From an uncultured Clostridia bacterium (GTDB lineage Bacteria; Bacillota; Clostridia; Christensenellales; Aristaeellaceae), in contig CAKTTM010000028.1 of the NCBI GenBank assembly GCA_934615145.1, positions 1-12,002 of the forward strand: a stretch of 12,002 nucleotides of DNA, in the 5' to 3' direction. The notes under the pieces were generated by a model. It worked only from the letters and a program-made list of their open reading frames with translations. It was not told the origin of the DNA and searched no databases. Position 1 is the first letter of the stretch. Each line of letters opens with the position of its first letter. A program made the translations under genes and the position numbers. Of this stretch, positions 6,474 to 12,002 are shown in pieces.

Positions 6474-6535
6474 CGTATCTTGCCTCCCGAATCTTCTGTC
6501 TGCTCTCACGCCGAAATGTACCATATCCCTGAGAT

Positions 6536-6553
6536 ATCCCGCAAGCGCGGGAT
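6536..6553. repeat. Perfect 7-bp inverted repeat in the ypfJ-htrA divergent region
   Basis: ATCCCGC-AAGC-GCGGGAT. A direct partial copy, ATATCCC, occurs at 6523-6529 and again at 6534-6540, 11 bp apart. No T run follows on either strand, so an operator or cruciform is more likely than a terminator. It lies in the spacer of a weak candidate ypfJ promoter (TTGTTA, 17 bp, TATCTC on the minus strand). Confidence 0.6.
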
Positions 6554-6606
6554 TAACAATCTGTTCATCGGCATGACAAATTTTACGGGTACTATCTTAT
6601 TGTACC

Positions 6607-6615
6607 TGATATACA
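6607..6615 (+). promoter_or_regulatory. Candidate extended -10 promoter of the htrA-like gene
   Basis: TGA-TATACA is a TGn-extended -10 element, with no good -35 hexamer at 16-18 bp. It sits inside an imperfect dyad, TTGTA-CCTG and CAGG-ca-TACAA (about 6600-6624), which could be an operator. The leader would be about 27 bases. The call rests on sequence alone. Confidence 0.45.
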
Positions 6616-6648
6616 GGCATACAAACCAAGAGAACAGGAGATGGAATC

Positions 6649-7938
6649 ATGTACACCAACAAAAAGAAAGGCCTGGGCATACTGTCCGCGGCCCTTGCCC
6701 TGATGCTGAGCCTGGCGCTGATCATCAGCGCGTCCGCTGGGTCGCTGAGCAGCGCGGATGTTGACGCCATCGTCAACACCAGCACCGACAAGGCGCAGGT
6801 CACCAGCCCCTTTATCCAGGTGGCCAACGCCGCGCGAGAGAGCGTGGTGGGCGTCAACAACTACCAGAGGCGCCAGCAGAGCCGCTATGGCTACTTCTAC
6901 GGCTTTGGCAATGAGATGGTCCCCGGCGGTGAGCAGGTGCGCTTCACAGGCTCGGGTGTGGTCATCAGCAGCTACGGCCACATCATCACCAACTATCATG
7001 TCGTCGAAGGCGCCGATCGGCTGAGCGTCACCTACGGCACCAAGGAGGCACAGGCCACCCTGATCGCCCAGGATGAGGGCCTGGACATCGCCATCCTGCT
7101 GGCGCCGGGCATCGACCTGCCGGCGGCAACGCTGGGCGACAGCGACCAGATCCAGGTGGGCGAGTGGGCGATCGCCATTGGCAATCCCCTGGGCCAGCAG
7201 TTTGACCGCACGGTCACCCTGGGCGTGGTATCTGCCTACAACCGCAGCGTGGACAACCGCACCACCGACCCCTATGGCCGGCGCAGCACCGTCACCAACG
7301 CCATGATACAGATCGACAGCGCCATCTCGTCTGGCAACTCCGGCGGCGGCATGTTCAACATCCTGGGCCAGCTGCAGGGCATCCCCACGCTGAAGTTTGA
7401 TTCCCAAGCCTCCATCTTTGGCCGCGGCGGCACCTCCATCGACAACATCGGCATGGCCGTGCCCATCAACGCCGCCAAGCCCCTGATCCGCGAGGCGCTG
7501 GAAAAGTATGACGCCGCAGCCGTCACCCCGGCCGAGGTGACCGATTCCGCTGCCGACAAGGCAGAGGACAGCCAACCCGACAGCCCCAAGATCGGCGTCA
7601 CCGTGGGCACGCTGAGCAGCAGCTTCAGCCTGGTGGCCAACGGTACCCTGCCCAAGGGCGCCTATGTCAGCGAAGTGGTGGCTGACTGGCCCGCCGAACA
7701 GGCCGGCGTCAAGCCCGGCGACATCATCGTGCAGGTCAACGACACCATCATCACCGATCACTTTGGCCTGGTGACCGAGCTTGGCAAGCACAAGGCCGGT
7801 GACGAGGTGGAGCTCAAGCTCTTCCGCGCGGACAAGCTGGCGCAGGTCGTCACTGGCACGCTGGAGCTAAGCGCCCTGGGCGAGGGCGACTATCTGAGCG
7901 TCAAGGTGGCCCTGAGGGCGCCTGAGCAGGCACTGTAA
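6649..7938 (+). CDS. HtrA/DegP-like trypsin-type serine protease with one PDZ domain
   Basis: Membrane-anchored envelope quality-control protease (429 residues). An N-terminal KKK is followed by a hydrophobic segment (about 9-31) that is either an uncleaved anchor or a signal peptide ending at SASA. The protease domain spans about 55-285, with the triad H117 (TNYHVV), D146 (EGLDIAIL) and S231 (SSGNSGGG). An acidic Ala/Asp/Glu-rich linker spans about 288-312. One PDZ domain follows, about 314-405, with GAYVSEV and AGVKPGDIIVQVND. The ATG at 6649 has AGGAG at 6636-6640. An out-of-frame ATG at 6641 is ignored. The catalytic motif reads GNSGGG where GNSGGP or GNSGGA is commoner. Length and the single PDZ domain fit Firmicute HtrA/YkdA-type proteins, but I cannot tell which paralogue it is. 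Confidence 0.95.
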   Translation: MYTNKKKGLGILSAALALMLSLALIISASAGSLSSADVDAIVNTSTDKAQVTSPFIQVANAARESVVGVNNYQRRQQSRYGYFYGFGNEMVPGGEQVRFTGSGVVISSYGHIITNYHVVEGADRLSVTYGTKEAQATLIAQDEGLDIAILLAPGIDLPAATLGDSDQIQVGEWAIAIGNPLGQQFDRTVTLGVVSAYNRSVDNRTTDPYGRRSTVTNAMIQIDSAISSGNSGGGMFNILGQLQGIPTLKFDSQASIFGRGGTSIDNIGMAVPINAAKPLIREALEKYDAAAVTPAEVTDSAADKAEDSQPDSPKIGVTVGTLSSSFSLVANGTLPKGAYVSEVVADWPAEQAGVKPGDIIVQVNDTIITDHFGLVTELGKHKAGDEVELKLFRADKLAQVVTGTLELSALGEGDYLSVKVALRAPEQAL

Positions 7939-7959
7939 GATTTATACACCATGAGCCAG

Positions 7960-7989
7960 GAGGGGCTGCCGCGTTTGCGGCAGCCCCTC
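7960..7989. terminator. Bidirectional hairpin terminator between convergent htrA and mutT
   Basis: A perfect 13-bp inverted repeat, GAGGGGCTGCCGC, loop GTTT, GCGGCAGCCCCTC, in the 58 bases between two convergent stop codons. Flanking T runs are poor (plus strand AGCTAATTTAT), so termination in both directions is inferred mainly from placement and stem strength. Confidence 0.8.
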
Positions 7990-7996
7990 AGCTAAT

Positions 7997-8380
7997 TTAT
8001 CCTTCCGCCCTCAGGCGGACCAGTATGTCCTCATCCGCCGGGCAGAAGTCATACAGCGGTATCTCAGCCGGCCTGATCCAGGCAAAGGCGGCGTGTTCGC
8101 GCCGCTCCAACTGGCCTGAGGCGATGGTCGCCTCATAGAGGCTGAGCAATATGTGGATATCCGGGTAGCGATGCTCAGCCTGCATGTAGAGCGCGCCGAT
8201 ATGCAGCCTCACCCCCAGCTCCTCCTCGCACTCGCGCGCCAGGGCCTCCGCCGCGCTCTCCCCCGTCTCCACCTTGCCGCCGGGAAACTCCCACAGCAGC
8301 GCCCGCGCCTTGTGCGCCGGGCGCTGGCAGATGAGAAAACTGTCCCCCTGCCTGATCAGCGCCGCCACCACCTCTGTCAT
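7997..8380 (-). CDS. MutT-like Nudix hydrolase ((deoxy)nucleoside triphosphate pyrophosphohydrolase)
   Basis: Probable 8-oxo-dGTP or related nucleotide diphosphatase of 127 residues. The Nudix box is complete: G35-x5-E41-x7-R49-E50-C-x-E53-E54-x-G56-V57. The surrounding order also fits the MutT/YjhB-type branch: VVAALI strand, ICQRPAHKARALLWEFPGGK, then an EHAAFAWI strand and a C-terminal helix with DEDIL. I chose ATG 8378-8380 (MTEVVAALI), which has GGGAG six bases upstream. The ATG seven codons earlier lies beside the CGAACATTCG repeats and has no ribosome binding site. Substrate cannot be read from the sequence, as Nudix specificity varies. It diverges from purR, and the shared intergenic region could couple the two genes. 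Confidence 0.92.
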   Translation of the reverse strand: MTEVVAALIRQGDSFLICQRPAHKARALLWEFPGGKVETGESAAEALARECEEELGVRLHIGALYMQAEHRYPDIHILLSLYEATIASGQLERREHAAFAWIRPAEIPLYDFCPADEDILVRLRAEG

Positions 8381-8392
8381 CCGCCGCTCCCA

Positions 8393-8420
8393 TCCGAACA
8401 TTCGACAAAGCGAACATTCG
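8393..8420. promoter_or_regulatory. Candidate PurR operator: two PurBox-like CGAACATTCG copies
   Basis: CGAACATTCG occurs exactly at 8395-8404 and 8411-8420, a 16-bp period. Both contain CGAACATT, matching the core of the Bacillus PurBox (AWWWCCGAACWWT). The first copy also has the preceding C. Each copy is itself a near-palindrome (CGAA-CA-TTCG), so orientation is ambiguous. The pair sits directly upstream of purR, as expected for autoregulation. Confidence 0.7.
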
Positions 8421-8453
8421 CCACGATTTGGGCTTTCATCATTCGCCCGTCTG

Positions 8454-8462
8454 TGCTATCAT
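8454..8462 (+). promoter_or_regulatory. Candidate purR promoter, extended -10
   Basis: TGC-TATCAT (extended -10), with a poor TTTCAT at 8434-8439 as -35 at 17 bp. The expected start is near 8469, about 20 bases before the ATG. The PurBox-like repeats end roughly 35 bases upstream of the -10. Confidence 0.55.
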
Positions 8463-8490
8463 ACTCAAATTGACTCAAAGGAGCAAGCGC

Positions 8491-9315
8491 ATGGACAAGA
8501 TCAAGCGCAATGAGCGCATCGCGGCCCTGACCCGCATCCTGGTGGGCGAACCCAACAAGGTGATGCCCTTCTCACAATTCTGCGAGCGCTTTGGCGCGGC
8601 CAAGTCCTCCATCAGCGAGGATGTGTCCATCATTGACGCCGCGCTGCGGGGCAGCAGGCTGGGCAGCCTGGAGACGGTGGCCGGCGCCGCAGGCGGCGTG
8701 CGCTTTCGCCCGGCGCAGGATCTGGCCGCGGCGGCCGACTTCCTGGAGGGTGTGAGCCTGACGCTCAGCGATCCACAGCGCGTGCTGCCCGGCGGCTACC
8801 TCTATTTGTCCGACTTGCTCAGCGATCCGGCCATCGTCCGGCGCATGGGCGACATCATCGCCGGCGCCTGGTACCATGAGGCGGTGGACTTTGTGCTCAC
8901 GATGGAGACCAAGGGCATCCCGGTGGCCCTGATGGCCGCAAACGCCCTGGGCGTGCCGCTGGTCATCGCCAGGCGGCAGAGCAAGGTTTATGAAGGCAGC
9001 GCCGTCAACATCAACTACTTGACCGGCAAGGGCGCGATTGAAACCATGTCGCTCTCCCGCCGGGCGGTCAGGCCCGGCCAAAGCTGCCTGATCGTGGACG
9101 ACTTCATCCGAGGCGGCGGCACCGCCAAGGGCCTGATGGCGCTGATGGCGGAGTTCTCGGTGCAGGTGAAGGGCCTTAGCTTCGTGCTGGCCCAGGACGC
9201 GCCCGCCCGCAAGGCCTTTGAGCAGGAGCGCTCGCTGCTGCGCTTTACGGGCGATGGCGAGAACGAGCCCATGGTCGTCCGCCCGGCTACCTGGCTCCAG
9301 GACAACAAGGATTAA
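8491..9315 (+). CDS. purR: Purine operon repressor PurR (Bacillus type)
   Basis: DNA-binding repressor of purine genes whose phosphoribosyltransferase-like domain senses PRPP. It has 274 residues. The N-terminal winged helix (about 1-72) includes KIKRNERIAALTRIL and SSISEDVSIID. The C-terminal PRT domain (about 75-270) carries the PRPP-binding loop LIVDDFIRGGGTAKG (200-214). I use ATG 8491-8493 with GGAG seven bases upstream. The open frame extends upstream to TTG 8428, but that part covers the promoter. The domain is regulatory and not expected to be catalytic. It is unrelated to the LacI-family PurR of E. coli. In Bacillus, purR, pth and mfd lie in the same region with several genes between them. 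Here they are adjacent. Confidence 0.95.
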   Translation: MDKIKRNERIAALTRILVGEPNKVMPFSQFCERFGAAKSSISEDVSIIDAALRGSRLGSLETVAGAAGGVRFRPAQDLAAAADFLEGVSLTLSDPQRVLPGGYLYLSDLLSDPAIVRRMGDIIAGAWYHEAVDFVLTMETKGIPVALMAANALGVPLVIARRQSKVYEGSAVNINYLTGKGAIETMSLSRRAVRPGQSCLIVDDFIRGGGTAKGLMALMAEFSVQVKGLSFVLAQDAPARKAFEQERSLLRFTGDGENEPMVVRPATWLQDNKD

Positions 9316-9326
9316 GGAAGGCAAGC

Positions 9327-9908
9327 ATGTTAGCCATCGTCGGCCTGGGCAATCCAGGCGCAGCCTATGACAAAACGCGGCACAATGTGGGCTTCCAGGT
9401 GCTGGACCTGCTCAGCCGCAAATACGATATACCGCTGAACAAAAACAAGTGCAAGGCGCTGGCCGGTGAGGGCCATGTGGCAGGCACCCGCCTGGCGCTG
9501 CTCAAGCCGCAAACCTATATGAACCTGTCCGGGCAAAGCGTGCAGGAGGCCCTAAGCTGGTACAAGCTCGTACCCGAAGAGGTACTCATCATCTCTGACG
9601 ACATCGACCTGTCGCCGGGCATCATCCGCATCCGACCGCATGGCGGGGCAGGCACCCACAACGGCTGGAAGAGCATCATCCAACTGACCGGCTCCGACCG
9701 CTTCCCCCGCATCCGCATCGGCGTGGGCGCGCCGCCGCCCATCTGGGACCTGGCCGACTGGGTGCTCTCGCGCTTTTCGGAGGATCAGCCCCTGATGGAT
9801 CAGGCCTACACCCAGGCGGTGGAGGCGGCGGACTGCTTTGTCCGCTCGGGCATCGATCTGGCCATGAACCGCTACAACACGAGGAAGAGCATTGAACCCA
9901 CTGTTTAG
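9327..9908 (+). CDS. pth: Peptidyl-tRNA hydrolase
   Basis: Cytoplasmic enzyme of 193 residues that cleaves the ester bond of peptidyl-tRNAs released from ribosomes and so recycles tRNA. It begins MLAIVGLGNPGAAYDKTRHNVGF, containing N9 and the catalytic H19. YMNLSG gives N66, the DDIDLSPG stretch gives D91, and GTHNGWKSI gives N112. These match the known active-site set of the family. Length is normal. The start at 9327 lies 11 bases after the purR stop, with AAGGAAGG at the junction, so it is co-transcribed with purR. Its 3' end overlaps the proposed mfd start by 17 bases. Confidence 0.98.
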   Translation: MLAIVGLGNPGAAYDKTRHNVGFQVLDLLSRKYDIPLNKNKCKALAGEGHVAGTRLALLKPQTYMNLSGQSVQEALSWYKLVPEEVLIISDDIDLSPGIIRIRPHGGAGTHNGWKSIIQLTGSDRFPRIRIGVGAPPPIWDLADWVLSRFSEDQPLMDQAYTQAVEAADCFVRSGIDLAMNRYNTRKSIEPTV

Positions 9909-12002
9909 CCCGCTCAAGCGGGCAGAGGCCTGGCAGCAGGCTGTAGATAAATTGCGTCAGCGCGGCACAGCCGCGCTCTATGAGGTGACGGAGTCTCAGC
10001 GGCCCTATCTGGCTGCCGCGCTGGCGGCGCAGTCTGGCCGCCCGGTGCTCTATGTGGCGCCCAGCGAGCAGGCCGCCATGCGCGCGGCTGAGGACGCGGC
10101 CGCCCTGCTGCAGGGCCGCGCGGCGCTGCTGCCCTCGCCTGATATGCAGTTTCTGCGCGCGGTCTCCGGCCGCGAGATCAGCTGGCAGCGCATGCAGGTG
10201 CTGCAGCGCCTGCGCAGGCGGGAGATCGACCTGCTCTGCGTCAGCGCGGAGGCCCTGCTCAGCCGCTATATGCCGGAAGACTACCTGGCCGGCCTCAGCC
10301 TGCGCCCCGAGCAGGACATCGAGCCCCAGGCGCTGATACAGCAGCTGACCGATCTGGGCTATGAGCGCGTGGAGATGGTGGAGGGCAAGGGCCAGTGCGC
10401 GCTGCGCGGCGATATACTCGATCTCTTCTCCCCCGACCAGGACGAGGCCAGCCGCATCGAGTTCTTCGACACCCAGATCGACGCCATCCGCAGCTTTGAC
10501 ATCCTCTCCCAGCGCAGCACAGGGCAGCTGAACAGCCTGAGCGTCTGCCCGGCGATGGACTTCTTCCTGGCGCCCGAGGCGCGGGAGGCCGCGGCCGACC
10601 GCATGGAGGCCGCTATCCAGAGCGCTCTTCAGATGCAGGGCGCGGGCCTGACGCGTGGCCTGCCGCAGGCCGAGGGCGAGGGCGCCCAGAGCAGCGGCTT
10701 TTCAGTCGGCCTCAACCGCCTGCTGCGCGATGCCCAGCTGCTTCGGGAGAGCGGTAGCTTCCCCGGCATGCACCTATGGGTCAATGTATTGCTGGAAAAC
10801 AGTGCCAGCCTGGCAGACCTGCTGCTGGATCCACTGATCGTCATCGACACGCCCCAGCGCGTGGCAGGGCGCATGGATGACAGGCTGCAGGGCTTCGCCC
10901 AGGATCTGGACCTGGCCCTCAGCCGCGGCGAGGCGGTGCCCGATCAGCAGCGGCTGCTGTTTGACCGGGAGGAAGCCTTCACCCGCCTGAAGCAACAGGG
11001 CCTGCTCTGCCTGATGGAGATGCTGCGCGGCATGGCAGGCCTGGCGCCCGAGCCCGTGCTGCCCCTGGCAGGCCAGGGCCTGAGCCGCTTTCAAAACCGC
11101 TTTGCGGAGCTGGGCCAGAGCCTGCAGGCCTGGATGCAGCAGGGCTGGCAGCTCTATGTCCTCTGCTCTGGCGAGGCCAGGGCCGAGCGCATGCAGCGCG
11201 CGCTTCAGGAGTTTGGCTGTCCTGCCACCATGGTGCAGGCGCCCACAGTTGATCCAGGCGGGCCGCCCCAGCTGCTGATACTGCCCTACTCGCGCGGCTT
11301 TGTGATCGAGGACGCGGGGCTGATGCTGCTTACCGACAGCGATGTCTTTGGCGCCGGGCAGAAGAAGACCAAGACACGCGCCAGCGCGGGCGAGAAGATA
11401 GAGGCCTTTACGGACCTGACCACAGGCGACTATGTGGTGCACGAGCATCACGGCATCGGCGTCTATCAGGGCACGGTGCGCCTGCAGTCCGAGGGTGCCT
11501 GGCGCGACTATCTGTTTATACAGTACAAGGGCAATGACAAGCTCTATGTGCCGCTGGATCAGTTTGACCGGGTGCAGAAGTACATCGGCGCAGGAGATGC
11601 CGCGCCCACCCTCAATGACCTGGGCAGCGGTGAATGGGACAGGCAAAAGAAAAAGGTCAAGGCTGGGCTGCAGAAGCTGGCCTTTGATCTGCTCAAGCTC
11701 TACGCCCAGCGCGAGAGCCAGCAGGGCATGGCCTATCCGCCGCAGAAGGCCTTTGAGGCGCAGTTTGATGACAACTTTGACTATGAGCTGACACCCGACC
11801 AGCAGCAGGCGGTCAAGGATGTGCTGCGCGATATGGAGCGGCCCATCAACATGGACCGCCTGCTCTGCGGCGATGTGGGCTATGGCAAGACGGAGGTGGC
11901 CATGCGCGCGGCATTCCGCGCGGTGATCAACTCAAAGCAGGTGGCCTTTCTGGCGCCCACCACCATCCTGGTGCAGCAGCATTGGCGCACGCTATGCAAG
12001 CG
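9892..12002 (+). CDS. mfd: Transcription-repair coupling factor Mfd, N-terminal 703 residues, cut by window edge
   Basis: DNA translocase that removes RNA polymerase stalled at lesions and recruits UvrA. The start is the TTG at 9892, inside the end of pth. It has GAGGAAG upstream, and the resulting beginning (MNPLFSPLKRAEAWQQ) looks like known clostridial Mfd starts. The next in-frame ATG (10078) would remove 62 residues. Visible parts are a UvrB-like N-terminal region with EGKGQCALRGDILDLFSP, a D3 region ending in LLTDSDVFG, the polymerase-interaction domain beginning GDYVVHEHHGIGVYQG (about 512), KLYVPLDQFDRVQKY, and the translocase Walker A GDVGYGKTE (660-668) with APTTILVQQH. The remaining motor motifs and C-terminal domain lie beyond the window. 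The frame is unbroken to the last base. Confidence 0.96.
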   Translation, partial: MNPLFSPLKRAEAWQQAVDKLRQRGTAALYEVTESQRPYLAAALAAQSGRPVLYVAPSEQAAMRAAEDAAALLQGRAALLPSPDMQFLRAVSGREISWQRMQVLQRLRRREIDLLCVSAEALLSRYMPEDYLAGLSLRPEQDIEPQALIQQLTDLGYERVEMVEGKGQCALRGDILDLFSPDQDEASRIEFFDTQIDAIRSFDILSQRSTGQLNSLSVCPAMDFFLAPEAREAAADRMEAAIQSALQMQGAGLTRGLPQAEGEGAQSSGFSVGLNRLLRDAQLLRESGSFPGMHLWVNVLLENSASLADLLLDPLIVIDTPQRVAGRMDDRLQGFAQDLDLALSRGEAVPDQQRLLFDREEAFTRLKQQGLLCLMEMLRGMAGLAPEPVLPLAGQGLSRFQNRFAELGQSLQAWMQQGWQLYVLCSGEARAERMQRALQEFGCPATMVQAPTVDPGGPPQLLILPYSRGFVIEDAGLMLLTDSDVFGAGQKKTKTRASAGEKIEAFTDLTTGDYVVHEHHGIGVYQGTVRLQSEGAWRDYLFIQYKGNDKLYVPLDQFDRVQKYIGAGDAAPTLNDLGSGEWDRQKKKVKAGLQKLAFDLLKLYAQRESQQGMAYPPQKAFEAQFDDNFDYELTPDQQQAVKDVLRDMERPINMDRLLCGDVGYGKTEVAMRAAFRAVINSKQVAFLAPTTILVQQHWRTLCK

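Noticed and set aside
6474..6524. Upstream start for ypfJ at 6524
   Set aside because: The additional 17 residues do not resemble the family. ATG 6473 has GGGAGG upstream and begins MKWQGRQKS as usual.
6592..7791. 399-residue open frame on the minus strand antisense to the htrA-like gene
   Set aside because: It lies opposite a clear HtrA with an intact triad and PDZ domain. The translation is Gly/Ala/Val/His/Asp-rich with no recognisable domain, as expected from GC-rich third positions read in reverse.
8151..8160. TGTGGATAT as a DnaA box
   Set aside because: It is a single imperfect match inside mutT coding sequence, with no cluster or AT-rich unwinding region nearby.
8395..8420. CGAAC repeats as a LexA (DinR) SOS box
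   Set aside because: The Gram-positive LexA box needs GAAC-N4-GTTC. Here CGAAC is followed by ATTCG with no properly spaced GTTC on the same strand, and the neighbouring gene is purR, so PurBox is the better reading.
8428..8490. Extended purR start at TTG 8428
   Set aside because: The extra 21 residues cover the promoter and lack a ribosome binding site. ATG 8491 has GGAG at good spacing and gives the standard PurR beginning.
8572..9324. 250-residue minus-strand frame opposite purR
   Set aside because: This is a shadow of PurR coding sequence in GC-rich DNA, with low-complexity composition and no plausible start signal.
10774..11646. 290-residue minus-strand frame opposite mfd
   Set aside because: It overlaps well-conserved Mfd sequence including the polymerase-interaction domain. 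The composition is typical of an antisense shadow.

Overview
No taxon is named in the data. The window reads as a chromosomal housekeeping segment from a GC-rich member of the Firmicutes, most likely a clostridial lineage. The reasons are a T-box leader in front of valS, a Jag/KhpB protein behind a SpoIIIJ-type YidC without the large N-terminal periplasmic domain, a Bacillus-type PurR with a candidate PurBox pair, and vegetative promoters with TTGACA/TATACT hexamers. The GC bias produces many long antisense open frames, which are shadows.

Layout. Positions 1-6473 are all read on the minus strand. From its 5' end this block holds ypfJ (zinc metallopeptidase); then the rpmH-rnpA-yidD-yidC-jag cluster (ribosomal protein bL34, RNase P protein, YidD, YidC insertase, KhpB RNA-binding protein); then yceD-rpmF (bL32); then a valine T-box leader and the first 500 codons of valS. 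Promoters with TTGACA, a 17-bp spacer and TATACT lie before rpmH and before yceD. I see no terminator between jag and yceD, and only a few bases separate rpmF from the T-box. The stretch from rpmH to valS may therefore be read as one long unit, with an internal promoter, a hairpin after rpmH, and the T-box as a valine-controlled gate.

Positions 6649-7938 (+) carry an HtrA-like serine protease divergent from ypfJ. Between the two lie a 7-bp inverted repeat and other short dyads. A 13-bp hairpin separates htrA from the convergent mutT-like Nudix gene (minus strand). A divergent region with two copies of CGAACATTCG lies between mutT and purR. The rightward group is purR-pth-mfd, with mfd cut off by the window end.

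The genes serve translation (bL32, bL34, ValRS, RNase P, Pth), membrane protein biogenesis and envelope quality control (YidC, YidD, HtrA, YpfJ), nucleotide hygiene and purine control (MutT, PurR), and transcription-coupled repair (Mfd). I found no mobile element, CRISPR array, tRNA or rRNA, and no evidence for a wholly new system. The points worth a second look are regulatory: the T-box joined to yceD-rpmF, the PurBox pair, the doubled -35 box and dyad at the rpmH promoter, and the rpmH-rnpA hairpin. The YidC external loop and the partly lost YceD cysteine motif also merit attention.
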